A DNA stretch of 40,290 nucleotides, taken from Patescibacteria group bacterium (GTDB lineage: Bacteria; Patescibacteriota; Minisyncoccia; Phycocordibacterales; UBA12079). The stretch lies in contig JAHITU010000019.1 in assembly GCA_018817595.1 (NCBI GenBank), positions 1-40,290 of the forward strand, given 5' to 3'. Made by a program: the position numbers and the translations under genes. Under the pieces are notes generated by a model that had not been told where the DNA came from, searched no databases, and was given only the letters and a program-made list of their open reading frames with translations. Below, in pieces: positions 22,454-29,040 of the stretch (its first letter is position 1; every line of letters starts with the position of its first letter).

Positions 22454-24613
22454 ATGGAAAAATTACAATTTAGAATTAGTTCAGCTACAAAAAGTATTTT
22501 AGGAAAAGATTTAATTGTTGATAAAAATATAGCAATTTTTGAATTGGTAAAAAATGCGTATGACGCCAGTGCTGAAAAAGTGGATATTTATATTAATGAT
22601 GAAAAAATCACTATTATTGATAATGGAGAAGGAATGGATATAAATGATATAAAAAATAAATGGTTGTATGTTGGGTATTCTGAGAAATCAGACAATAAGA
22701 ATATTATAAAAAAAGGTTCTAAAAGAAGAACTTTTGCAGGTGCAAAAGGAATCGGGAGACTTGCTTGTGATAGATTAGGAAAAGATTTGAGACTTATATC
22801 TATAAAAAATAAAAAAATTGAACAGCTTGATGTAAACTGGGGAGATTTCGAAAAAAGTTCAAAAATTGATTTTAATAAAATAGATATAGAACATACAAAT
22901 CTTAAAAAAAGTCCTTCTAAAGAATTTAAGAAAGGGACAATACTAGAGATAACTTCATTAAGAGAAAGATGGGATGAGGAAGATTTGAAAAAACTAAAAA
23001 GTCACTTAATAAAGCTTATTAGTCCAGTAAAAGAAGATAAAGAGGTTTTTGATATTTTTATTCACTACTATGAAGAAAAGGCTATTAAAATTAATAATTT
23101 TATTTTTGATAAATTAGGATTAAAAACTACACAAATAGATGTTGAAGTGTCTTTAGACGGTAAGTTTATTACTACAGAACTAATTGATCGAGGTGATAGA
23201 ATCTATAAAATTATAGAAAAAAATAAATGGAGTAAAAAAACTGCAAATATAAAATTTCAACTTTTTTACTTAAGTCCCCCGACAAAATTATCATTTTGGC
23301 ATTCAATGAAAATAGATTCTGTAAATTTTGGATCTGTATTTTTATATAAAAATGGGTTTAGAGTTTATCCATATGGAAATCCTGGAGATGATTCTCTTGG
23401 ACTAGATAGAAGAAAAGGGCAGGGTCGCACTCGTCATTTTGGAACCAGAGAAGTTATTGGGAATATTATTATTAATAATACATCTGATGAATTTAAAGAA
23501 ACTTCAAGTCGAGACGGGGGATTATTGAATACAAAAGGATTTCAAGAATTGAAAGAATTATTTAAAAAAAATGTATTAAGACGACTTGAAATATACGCAA
23601 TTGATACCCTGAAGTGGACATATGACGGAGGAACACAAAAGGAGTTTTTTCCTGAAGAAAAAGAAAATGAGATAAAAAAATTAATTCAAAAACTTACAAA
23701 ATCAAATGATTTTGTAAGTCTTGAGTATGATTATTCTAAATTCGAGAAACAAATTGAAAAAAAAGTTAATGAAGGATTTCAAGGAGCAACAGGAGTATTA
23801 AAAAAACAAGCAGAAAAAACTAATAATATAAAATTAAAAAAAGCAGTAGAGAAAATAGAAAAAGTTCAAAAAGAACAGAAAGATTTAATAAGAAAACAAG
23901 AAACAAAAATTGAAAAAAAAGATGAGCAAGTGTCTGCCTTAAAAAGTTTTACAAATAAAGACCTTGAAAACCTTCAAAGTTATCATCATCAAATAGGTAT
24001 TAGTACAAAAACAATAGATAATTATATTCTTCACTCTTTCAATATACTTAAATCTAAAAAATATGAAAAATTAGAAAAATATTTACAAAAAATCAAAAAA
24101 GAAAATGATAAAATTAATTCAATTGCTAGATTTGCAACTGGAAGTGGTATGAATGAGCTAGCTATAAAAAAAGAACGAAGTTTAAACAATATAATAAAAA
24201 AGTATTTGAAAGATGATTATATTCCTGTTGCATCAGACGGTCTTGAAATTCAGATAAAAGATAATACAACCAATGATTTCATTACTTCATTTAGACCATT
24301 CGATATTTCTATGATTTTTGATAATCTTCTTGATAATGCAAAAAAAGCAAAAGCTAATAATTGTGTAGTAGAATTATGTGGAGGGGTAAATGTTTTAGAA
24401 GTTTTTGTAAAAGATAATGGTGTTGGAATAAATAAAAGATTTAAAGATAATATAGAAGAAATTTTTGATTTAAAAACTTCTTCTACTGATGGCGCAGGAA
24501 TAGGGTTGTTTAATGTTCAGGAAATATTAACATCAATTTTTAATGCAAGTATTTCAGTTAAACAAAATACACCAAAAAAAGGATTAACCTTCACATTAAC
24601 TTTTACTAAATAA
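22454..24613 (+). CDS. Double GHKL ATPase / histidine-kinase-like sensor
   Basis: This 719-residue protein has two GHKL ATP-binding modules. The N-terminal one (about residues 1-250) is Hsp90/MutL-like, with FELVKNAYDA (E30, N34), DNGEGM (D56) and GAKGIGRLACDRLG (96-109). A middle region (about 250-430) is followed by a Lys/Glu-rich coiled coil (about 440-500) and a DHp-like helix with LQSYHHQIGIS (H511, H512). The C-terminal module (about 610-719) is of histidine-kinase type: FDNLLDNAKKA, DNGVGI and DGAGIGLF. The first module resembles the paraMORC/MORC GHKL ATPases of restriction-modification loci. The second module plus the next gene suggest phosphotransfer to a receiver. It is predicted to be cytoplasmic. 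Confidence 0.85.
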   Translation: MEKLQFRISSATKSILGKDLIVDKNIAIFELVKNAYDASAEKVDIYINDEKITIIDNGEGMDINDIKNKWLYVGYSEKSDNKNIIKKGSKRRTFAGAKGIGRLACDRLGKDLRLISIKNKKIEQLDVNWGDFEKSSKIDFNKIDIEHTNLKKSPSKEFKKGTILEITSLRERWDEEDLKKLKSHLIKLISPVKEDKEVFDIFIHYYEEKAIKINNFIFDKLGLKTTQIDVEVSLDGKFITTELIDRGDRIYKIIEKNKWSKKTANIKFQLFYLSPPTKLSFWHSMKIDSVNFGSVFLYKNGFRVYPYGNPGDDSLGLDRRKGQGRTRHFGTREVIGNIIINNTSDEFKETSSRDGGLLNTKGFQELKELFKKNVLRRLEIYAIDTLKWTYDGGTQKEFFPEEKENEIKKLIQKLTKSNDFVSLEYDYSKFEKQIEKKVNEGFQGATGVLKKQAEKTNNIKLKKAVEKIEKVQKEQKDLIRKQETKIEKKDEQVSALKSFTNKDLENLQSYHHQIGISTKTIDNYILHSFNILKSKKYEKLEKYLQKIKKENDKINSIARFATGSGMNELAIKKERSLNNIIKKYLKDDYIPVASDGLEIQIKDNTTNDFITSFRPFDISMIFDNLLDNAKKAKANNCVVELCGGVNVLEVFVKDNGVGINKRFKDNIEEIFDLKTSSTDGAGIGLFNVQEILTSIFNASISVKQNTPKKGLTFTLTFTK

Positions 24614-24615
24614 TC

Positions 24616-25494
24616 ATGAATTTAAAATATAAAATATTATGGATTGAGGATGAAAAAGATTGGATAGAATCGGAAATAGTATTTGTTCAAAAATATTTAG
24701 AGAAATATGGTTTTATGTTGGAGTATGAAAATCCAGAAAAGTATGAAAATTACGACTTTTCTCAATTTGATATTATTGTTGTTGATTTTAACCTTGCGAA
24801 TGAAGAAAAAGGTTCAAATGTTATTAAAAAAATAAGAGAACAAGAACTTTATACTGAAATACTTTTTTATTCTGTCGATGGAGAAAAAAAATTAAGAAGA
24901 TTAGTAATGGACTTAGATGGGGTTTATTGTGCTAGTAAAGATACTTGTCGAAATAAATTAGAAAAATTAATTTATACAACAATTCGAAAAACTCAAGATC
25001 TAAATAATCTTCGTGGTCTAGTTATGGCAGAAACTAGTGAATTAGACCCTTTAATTAAAAAAATTCTTTGCTTAATTACTAAAAAAAATAAAGTTTCTGA
25101 AGAAAGAATTTTTAAAAGATGTAAAAAAACGTTAGATAAAAAATTAGATAAAGTTATTGAAATGGAATCTTATGTTGTTTTTAATAATTTAATAAATCTT
25201 ATCGATACAAGACATTTTAGTGCCGGAGTTTCTTATGAGTTTTTATATGATTTCTCTAAAGATGAAAATAATAATATAGATAAAGAAATAGTTTCTCCAT
25301 ATAAGAAAAAAATTATAGAAGAAAGAAATAATCTTGCTCATAACCCTGAAGATTCTAGTACTTCTGATAAAATGGTAATTAATAAAAACGGTGAACTGAT
25401 TGAATATACAGAAGATAAATTTATTGAAATTAGAAAAAATATTCAAAAATATAAGATAGTTTTTCAGGAAATCATAGATGATTTAAAAAAATAA
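24616..25494 (+). CDS. Receiver domain fused to a HEPN-like C-terminal domain
   Basis: This 292-residue protein starts two bases after the GHKL stop. Residues 6-115 form a receiver domain with all key residues: D12 (acid pocket, WIEDEKDW), phosphoacceptor D57 (IVVDFNL), S86 (FYSVD) and K108 (CASKD). The C-terminal all-helical part (about 125-292) contains IIEERNNLAHNPE, with R237 and H242 forming the R-x4-H motif of HEPN ribonucleases, often seen as RNxLAH. No DNA-binding domain is present, so it is not an ordinary response regulator. I infer that phosphorylation by the GHKL/kinase protein controls an RNA-cleaving or otherwise toxic output. Confidence 0.75.
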   Translation: MNLKYKILWIEDEKDWIESEIVFVQKYLEKYGFMLEYENPEKYENYDFSQFDIIVVDFNLANEEKGSNVIKKIREQELYTEILFYSVDGEKKLRRLVMDLDGVYCASKDTCRNKLEKLIYTTIRKTQDLNNLRGLVMAETSELDPLIKKILCLITKKNKVSEERIFKRCKKTLDKKLDKVIEMESYVVFNNLINLIDTRHFSAGVSYEFLYDFSKDENNNIDKEIVSPYKKKIIEERNNLAHNPEDSSTSDKMVINKNGELIEYTEDKFIEIRKNIQKYKIVFQEIIDDLKK

Positions 25495-25651
25495 AAAACT
25501 TGAATCGGTTTTTTAAAAAAAATTATAAAAGAAGTAATCTACCTCTACATCACTGAATAATCAAATAATAATTGAGGTGGAATAGTAGTTAAAATAAAAG
25601 AGACAGTCACCGTTTATTTGATATATACTATTAACCCTAAGCAAAAAAACT

Positions 25652-25696
25652 ATGAAAAAATTCACTCGAAAATTACAAAAAGCTAATAAAAAATAA
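25652..25696 (+). CDS. Possible 14-residue basic peptide in its own transcription unit
   Basis: The frame encodes MKKFTRKLQKANKK. A TATACT box (25624-25629) lies about 22 bases upstream and a palindromic terminator follows 14 bases after the stop. The unit fills much of the 306-bp gap 25495-25800 downstream of the defence operon; the rest of that gap shows only an 8-bp hairpin at 25741-25763. The peptide is highly basic (7 of 14 residues Lys or Arg). It may be chance. Confidence 0.25.
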   Translation: MKKFTRKLQKANKK

Positions 25697-25709
25697 AAAC
25701 AAAAAATAG

Positions 25710-25740
25710 CAGGCACCCGGTGCCTGTAATTTTTTATATC
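25710..25740 (+). terminator. Intrinsic terminator (CAGGCACC core)
   Basis: A perfect 8-bp palindrome CAGGCACC-C-GGTGCCTG is followed by TAATTTTTTAT. Its core GGCACCCGGTGCC recurs at 26144-26162, and a near-identical core with one extra C at 26109-26123. Confidence 0.7.
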
Positions 25741-25785
25741 ACTTAGTAACTCAACTACTAAGTGGTTTTGGTTTTTAATGGTTTT

Positions 25786-25794
25786 TGATATAAT
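25786..25794 (+). promoter_or_regulatory. Extended -10 promoter, leaderless type
   Basis: TGATATAAT ends six bases before the ATG at 25801. The expected start of transcription falls on the start codon. Confidence 0.55.
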
Positions 25795-25800
25795 TTAAGT

Positions 25801-26040
25801 ATGGATAATATTAAAAATCGACAATTTTATATTAAAAAAATAAAGAAACTTTTTGAGTTGATTGATTCTGATGATTCGGAAAATGCCAACAAGGAATTAG
25901 ATGAATTAAAAAAGGATTACGAAATAATAGAAGATGATTTGTTTGGGGTTTTAGTTAGAATAGAAAGTTTTTTATTAAAATCAGAAAATATTTCACTTAA
26001 TGACATAAAAAGTGAATTTAATTCTGTTTTAAATAATTAG
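25801..26040 (+). CDS. Small acidic helical protein (79 aa)
   Basis: This 79-residue protein has no membrane or signal segment. It is predicted almost entirely helical and charged (KKLFELIDSDDSENANKELDELKKDYEIIEDD in its first half). No family recognised. The gene has a leaderless extended -10 promoter and a series of three hairpins downstream (26101-26221). It lies next to the methyltransferase/HEPN operon but is transcribed separately. Confidence 0.5.
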   Translation: MDNIKNRQFYIKKIKKLFELIDSDDSENANKELDELKKDYEIIEDDLFGVLVRIESFLLKSENISLNDIKSEFNSVLNN

Positions 26041-26100
26041 AAAAATAGGTCAACCACATTTTCAAACATTTATTTTAAATAGTATATACAAGAAAAATTA

Positions 26101-26166
26101 AAAAATTTGGCACCCCGGGTGCCAAATTTTTTAATATGCCTTTGTAGGCACCCGGTGCCTACAAAG
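26101..26166. repeat. Two adjacent perfect hairpins with GGCACCCGGTGCC-type core
   Basis: 26101-26131 has 15-bp arms (AAAAATTTGGCACCC) and a one-base centre. 26140-26166 has 13-bp arms (CTTTGTAGGCACC) and a one-base centre. Both could terminate transcription; a third copy of the core is at 25710. Confidence 0.75.
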
Positions 26167-26194
26167 TTTAAAAAATAAATAAAAAATAAAAAAT

Positions 26195-26227
26195 AAAAAA
26201 GTGCGCGCTTCGAGCGCGCACTTTTTT
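26195..26227. terminator. GC-rich intrinsic terminator
   Basis: Stem GTGCGCGCT / AGCGCGCAC with a TCG loop is flanked by six A on the left and six T on the right, so it can act in both directions between 25801-26040 (+) and 26326-26607 (-). Confidence 0.85.
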
Positions 26228-26325
26228 ATTTTTGTTCACGCCCGTCGACGCACTGGGGTAGGTAAGGAACCTGTGTGAGGTGAGTAATAATTAAAATTTA
26301 TAATTACTTCTCACGTAAAGATTGT

Positions 26326-26607
26326 TTAATTTGTTATAGTACTTGTTGCAGTTTCAGAATATGGTCCTCCAAAAGATGCATATACTGCAATAAAATAAAT
26401 AATAATTCCTAATATACCTAAACCTAAACCAATTTTTGCAACAGTTGTAAATTCATATTTTTTTTGAACAATTGAAAAAATTATTGCCAAAATTGAGAAT
26501 ATTATTGATATAACAGGGATAAACAGAAATGATAATATTGCAAGAATTCCTGAAATTAAACTTAGAATTCCCCATATTTGAGTTTTTTCATGATTATTTG
26601 TTTCCAT
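26326..26607 (-). CDS. DUF4190-like small membrane protein
   Basis: This 93-residue protein has a short polar N-terminus (METNNHEKTQIW). Two or three membrane segments follow (ILSLISGILAILSFLFIPVISIIFSILAIIFSIVQ in two pieces, and KIGLGLGILGIIIYFIAV), then a short Thr/Ser tail. The Gly-rich helices and the short charged hairpin between them resemble DUF4190-type proteins. Function unknown. It lies just inside the right boundary of the proposed island. Confidence 0.55.
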   Translation of the reverse strand: METNNHEKTQIWGILSLISGILAILSFLFIPVISIIFSILAIIFSIVQKKYEFTTVAKIGLGLGILGIIIYFIAVYASFGGPYSETATSTITN

Positions 26608-26698
26608 ATATTTTTTTTGATTAATTTTAATTTTAATAAATGAATTATAACAAAATTATAGAGGTTCGAACATAGGGAAAGTTTTGTGAGGTGTATAA

Positions 26699-26779
26699 AA
26701 AAATATGGCTTAATATCTACCTGCCCCTGCGCGCCGACAGGCGTGGGTAGGTAGGAAGCCATATTTTTAGTCTGCTCCG
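26699..26779 (-). terminator. Terminator hairpin with palindrome in its loop (right copy)
   Basis: The arms AAAAATATGGCTT and AAGCCATATTTTT and the flank AGTCTGCTCCG match the module at 17231-17271. Here the loop contains the GC-rich palindrome 26717-26754. Confidence 0.7.
26717..26754. repeat. GC-rich palindromic repeat inside a terminator loop
   Basis: Arms CTACCTGCCC and GGGTAGGTAG enclose an inner CTG...CAG hairpin. It is the long form of the CCTGCC family, with two arm changes that preserve pairing (G to A on one side, C to T on the other). The copy of the host terminator at 17231 lacks it. Confidence 0.8.
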
Positions 26780-26910
26780 GCGGCAGGACTCGACCCACAG
26801 TTACTAAATATATTTCTTCGCTATCACTCGAAATCTATTAAGTACTGTTGGTCGCGGCACGAAAAAGGACATTTAGTCCTTTTTCTATCACCGTTCGAGT
26901 CCTGCCACCG
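26778..26910. ncRNA. tRNA-derived inverted repeats forming a possible three-way-junction RNA
   Basis: Stem P1 pairs 26778-26793 with 26895-26910 (16 bp, one mismatch); both sides resemble the tRNA-Asn 3' end (TCGAGTCCTGCCGCCG). Inside are a perfect hairpin P2 (26861-26870 with 26876-26885) and an imperfect stem P3 (26794-26820 with 26829-26851). On the minus strand the structure runs into the terminator at 26699-26779. It may be tRNA rubble or a structured transcript. It fills most of the 356-bp gap 26608-26963. Confidence 0.35.
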
Positions 26911-26923
26911 AAAGATAAAAGTA

Positions 26924-26959
26924 AAATTAAAACACCTCCTAAGAGAGGTGCTTTAATTT
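26924..26959 (-). terminator. Terminator of tRNA-Asn
   Basis: A 15-bp stem (AAATTAAAACACCTC against GAGGTGCTTTAATTT, one mismatch) lies five bases beyond the encoded CCA end of tRNA-Asn. Confidence 0.75.
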
Positions 26960-26963
26960 CACT

Positions 26964-27039
26964 TGGCTCCGGCGGCAGGACTCGAACCTGCGACAAAGCG
27001 ATTAACAGTCGCTTGCTCTACCAACTGAGCTACGCCGGA
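26964..27039 (-). tRNA. tRNA-Asn (anticodon GTT), CCA encoded
   Basis: On the minus strand the 73-nt body has a 7-bp acceptor stem (TCCGGCG / CGCCGGA), a D-arm GCTCAGTTGGTAGAGC, an anticodon loop CTGTTAA with GTT, a T-arm GCAGGTTCGAGTCCTGC and discriminator G. CCA is encoded at 26964-26966. Ten bases of its 5' end overlap the 3' end of the GIY-YIG gene. Fragments of the same tRNA lie on both sides (26778-26793 and 27305-27348). Confidence 0.95.
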
Positions 27040-27284
27040 ATGTTGTTTTTGAGAATTTTATTTCGAAATTCTCTTCCTGTACCTGATTTTAAAAATTTTT
27101 CACGAGCTCTTGCTTCAGAAAGAGTTTTACATTTTTCAGTATAAACTATTTTGAATGGAGCATAACTTTTATTTGATTTTGTTTGTTTTGAGTTATGTTC
27201 CTGAAGACGTCGTTCAATATCTTTAGTGAGACCAGTGTAGTAGTTTAGGTTTTTTAAACTTTGTAGAATGTAAACATAATACAT
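27030..27284 (-). CDS. GIY-YIG endonuclease domain protein (UPF0213-like)
   Basis: This protein is 84 residues from the ATG at 27284; an earlier ATG adds four residues. The single GIY-YIG domain begins MYYVYILQSLKNLNYYTGLT, with the two Tyr motifs (VYI and YTG), Arg in DIERRLQEHN and Glu in ARAREKFLKSG. Such small proteins are common in bacteria and may be genomic nucleases. It lies between tRNA-Asn, whose 5' end it overlaps, and a broken copy of the tRNA 5' half. A homing-like or tRNA-targeting role is possible but unproven. Confidence 0.85.
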   Translation of the reverse strand: MYYVYILQSLKNLNYYTGLTKDIERRLQEHNSKQTKSNKSYAPFKIVYTEKCKTLSEARAREKFLKSGTGREFRNKILKNNIPA

Positions 27285-27304
27285 ATTAGTTATCATAACA
27301 TTTA

Positions 27305-27348
27305 TCTACCAACTGAGCCCTGCCTGCGGCAGGCAGGTACGCCGGAAT
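27305..27348 (-). pseudogene. tRNA-Asn 5' fragment split by a palindrome
   Basis: On the minus strand the tRNA 5' sequence TCCGGCGTA is followed by the palindrome (27319-27337) and then GCTCAGTTGGTAG. Without the palindrome it would be continuous with the first 22 nt of tRNA-Asn. The anticodon and 3' parts are missing. Confidence 0.8.
27319..27337. repeat. GC-rich palindrome inserted in a tRNA fragment
   Basis: CCTGCCTGC-G-GCAGGCAGG, 19 bp, is the short form of the family. The intact tRNA at 27018-27039 shows the uninterrupted sequence. Confidence 0.85.
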
Positions 27349-27504
27349 GGTTATTTTATTTTCAATATTGTATTCAATAAATGAATATAAAACTGTTACG
27401 TATTTTAACAAATAATTAGGAAAAGTCCAACTTTCTAAGGTTTGTTAATTATTGGATTACTTTTTAAAACTTAATAGTTTTAACTTTCTATGAAACTAAA
27501 CAAA

Positions 27505-27513
27505 TGATATAAT
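27505..27513 (+). promoter_or_regulatory. Extended -10 promoter, leaderless type
   Basis: TGATATAAT ends six bases before the ATG at 27520, with the same element and spacing as upstream of 25801. It rules out the in-frame GTG at 27514, which would lie upstream of the transcript start. Confidence 0.6.
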
Positions 27514-27519
27514 GTGTAC

Positions 27520-28218
27520 ATGACAAAAAAGAAATATTTAATTTTATTTACGATTATTATCGTTTTATTAGTAGCCGTTTTAATTATTAATAATATGCCA
27601 GATAAAAATTCTATTAATGAGCAAATGGTAGAAAAATCTTCGGATAGTTTTGGAACAACAGAAGATATTATAGTCGCAGACATAAATCAAGAAGAACCGA
27701 TTCAAGCTAGTTTTGCTCGAGAGTCTAGTTTAAAAATTGGACGCTTAACTTTATTTAGTCCAGATTTTCAAAACTTGGAATTAATTCCGGCTAAGTTTAC
27801 TTGTGATGGGGATAACATTAATCCTAATTTAGAAATTTCAGGGGTAGATGAAAAAGCTAAATCATTAGTTTTAATTATGGATGATCCAGATGCTCCTAAT
27901 GGAACATGGGATCATTGGATTAAATTTAATATTCCTGCCAACACTAGAAATATTAATGCAGGGGAGGAATTGAAAGGTATTTCAGGAAAGGGAACAGGGG
28001 GAAATCTTGATTATGCTGGACCTTGTCCTCCTAATGGAAAGCATAATTATATTTTTAAGCTTTATGCTCTTGATACTGAGTTGACTTTATCAGAAGGGTC
28101 TTCAAAATCTGATGTTGAAAAAGCTATGGAAGGACATATTTTACAACAAGTTGAATTAATAGGTGTTTATCAAAGAAAGCTGGATTTAGTAGAAGAAAAA
28201 GTAGAAGTAACAGAGTAG
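27520..28218 (+). CDS. YbhB/YbcL (PEBP) family protein, membrane-anchored
   Basis: This 232-residue protein has an N-terminal membrane anchor (about residues 5-23) and a linker, then a phosphatidylethanolamine-binding (Raf kinase inhibitor-like) domain. Family motifs include IPAKFTCDGDNINPNLEISGV, VLIMDDPDAPNGTWDHWIKFNIP, GGNLDYAGPCPPNGKHNYIFKLYALD and a C-terminal AMEGHILQQVELIGVY. The ligand-pocket residues Asp (DDPDAP) and His (DHW, KHNY) are present. The biological ligand of bacterial members is not settled. A terminator hairpin follows at 28250. Confidence 0.9.
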   Translation: MTKKKYLILFTIIIVLLVAVLIINNMPDKNSINEQMVEKSSDSFGTTEDIIVADINQEEPIQASFARESSLKIGRLTLFSPDFQNLELIPAKFTCDGDNINPNLEISGVDEKAKSLVLIMDDPDAPNGTWDHWIKFNIPANTRNINAGEELKGISGKGTGGNLDYAGPCPPNGKHNYIFKLYALDTELTLSEGSSKSDVEKAMEGHILQQVELIGVYQRKLDLVEEKVEVTE

Positions 28219-28236
28219 AAAGTTTATAAAGTCCAT

Positions 28237-28345
28237 AGTCTATAAAGCAAGAAAAATCGCAAAGCGATTTTTCTGAAAGACTTTCGACTCCTGCCTGCCA
28301 CTGCGCGTCGGCAGGCGTGGGCAGGCAGGTTCGTCTTTATAGACT
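28237..28345. repeat. Composite inverted repeat: terminator plus GC palindrome framed by AGTCTATAAAG
   Basis: The outer arms are AGTCTATAAAG (28237-28247) and CTTTATAGACT (28335-28345). Inside are an 11-bp terminator hairpin (28250-28260 with 28264-28274, AGAAAAATCGC) and the 40-bp palindrome 28290-28329 with CCTGCCTGCC arms. The palindrome at 34468 is likewise flanked by TCGAAAG and GTCTATAAAG. Confidence 0.75.
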
Positions 28346-28358
28346 TTTAACTAATGTT

Positions 28359-28598
28359 ATGTACATAAAAGCAAAAGTTTTTCCAAAATCAAAAAAAGAA
28401 TCTATCGAGAAAGTGAAAGATTTTCGTTTTGAGATTCATATTAAAGAAAAGGCTGAAAAAAACATGGCTAATAAAAGAGTTTTGGAATTATTAGTGGAGT
28501 ACTTTAAAATAAGATCAAAGGATATAAAAATTATTAGTGGGCATCATCATCCTGTTAAGTTATTAAGTATTAATGATGAAGCTCTTTTAAATACCTAA
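28359..28598 (+). CDS. DUF167 (YggU-like) family protein
   Basis: This protein is 79 residues from the ATG at 28359; upstream in-frame codons are in the palindrome. It has the compact DUF167 pattern: a start with MYIKAKVFPKSKKESIEKV, then FEIHIKEKAEKNMANKRVLELLVEYFKI and KDIKIISGHHHPVKLLSI. The expected K-A-x-x-x-x-A-N-x-x-L-x-x-x-L core and the final G-x-x-x-x-x-K are present. Function unknown; related proteins are small cytoplasmic alpha/beta folds. It precedes the HPF gene by 54 bases. Confidence 0.85.
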   Translation: MYIKAKVFPKSKKESIEKVKDFRFEIHIKEKAEKNMANKRVLELLVEYFKIRSKDIKIISGHHHPVKLLSINDEALLNT

Positions 28599-28652
28599 TT
28601 CCAAAAGATTATTGTAATAATTTATAATAAATCGGGCGGATAAGGAAAAGTT

Positions 28653-29024
28653 ATGGAAAGAGAAAATATACAAGTGAGTGTTGTTAACCTTGAATTAAAC
28701 GATGCACTTAAGGATTATATAAATAAGAAATTAAGGTCTATAGAAAAATTTATTGATTTTAATGACCCGAGTGTGAGTGGAGATATTCGTTTGTATAAGG
28801 ATACAGGAAAGCAAAGCGGAAAGATTTATCGTGTAGAAATTAGTTTTATGAAAGCAGGTAAAAAATATGGTGTGAATGCTAGTGGTAATAATCTATTTGA
28901 AGCGATTGATGAATCTAAAGATTTGATTTTAAGAAAAATCACAGATCATAAAGAAAAAAGACAATCGTTGGTTAAAAGAGGAGGAGCAACAATTAAAACA
29001 TTTTTAAAAAAGTTTAGTAGGTAA
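28653..29024 (+). CDS. Ribosome hibernation factor, HPF/RaiA family (S30AE)
   Basis: This 123-residue protein matches the short S30AE domain that binds the 30S decoding region and stabilises inactive ribosomes. Segments: VVNLELNDALKDYINKKLRSIEKFI (first helix), a beta strand with YRVEISFMKAGKKYGVNASG, and DLFEAI-type DNLFEAIDESKDLILRKITDHKEKR with the characteristic basic helix. The long-form C-terminal dimerisation domain is absent. A Shine-Dalgarno-like AAGGA is present and a TATAAT lies 30 bases upstream. The cyclophilin gene follows 16 bases later and is probably co-transcribed. Confidence 0.88.
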   Translation: MERENIQVSVVNLELNDALKDYINKKLRSIEKFIDFNDPSVSGDIRLYKDTGKQSGKIYRVEISFMKAGKKYGVNASGNNLFEAIDESKDLILRKITDHKEKRQSLVKRGGATIKTFLKKFSR

Positions 29025-29040
29025 TTTAAATTAAGCAAGC

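Noticed and set aside
26562-26798. 78-residue minus-strand open frame
   Set aside because: It reads through the palindrome and terminator module and into the DUF4190-like gene; composition is non-coding.
26778-26910. tmRNA
   Set aside because: The T-arm-like ends are present but no tag-peptide frame, no acceptor pairing of the expected form, and the length is too short.
26848-27144. 98-residue plus-strand open frame
   Set aside because: It runs antisense through tRNA-Asn and the GIY-YIG gene.
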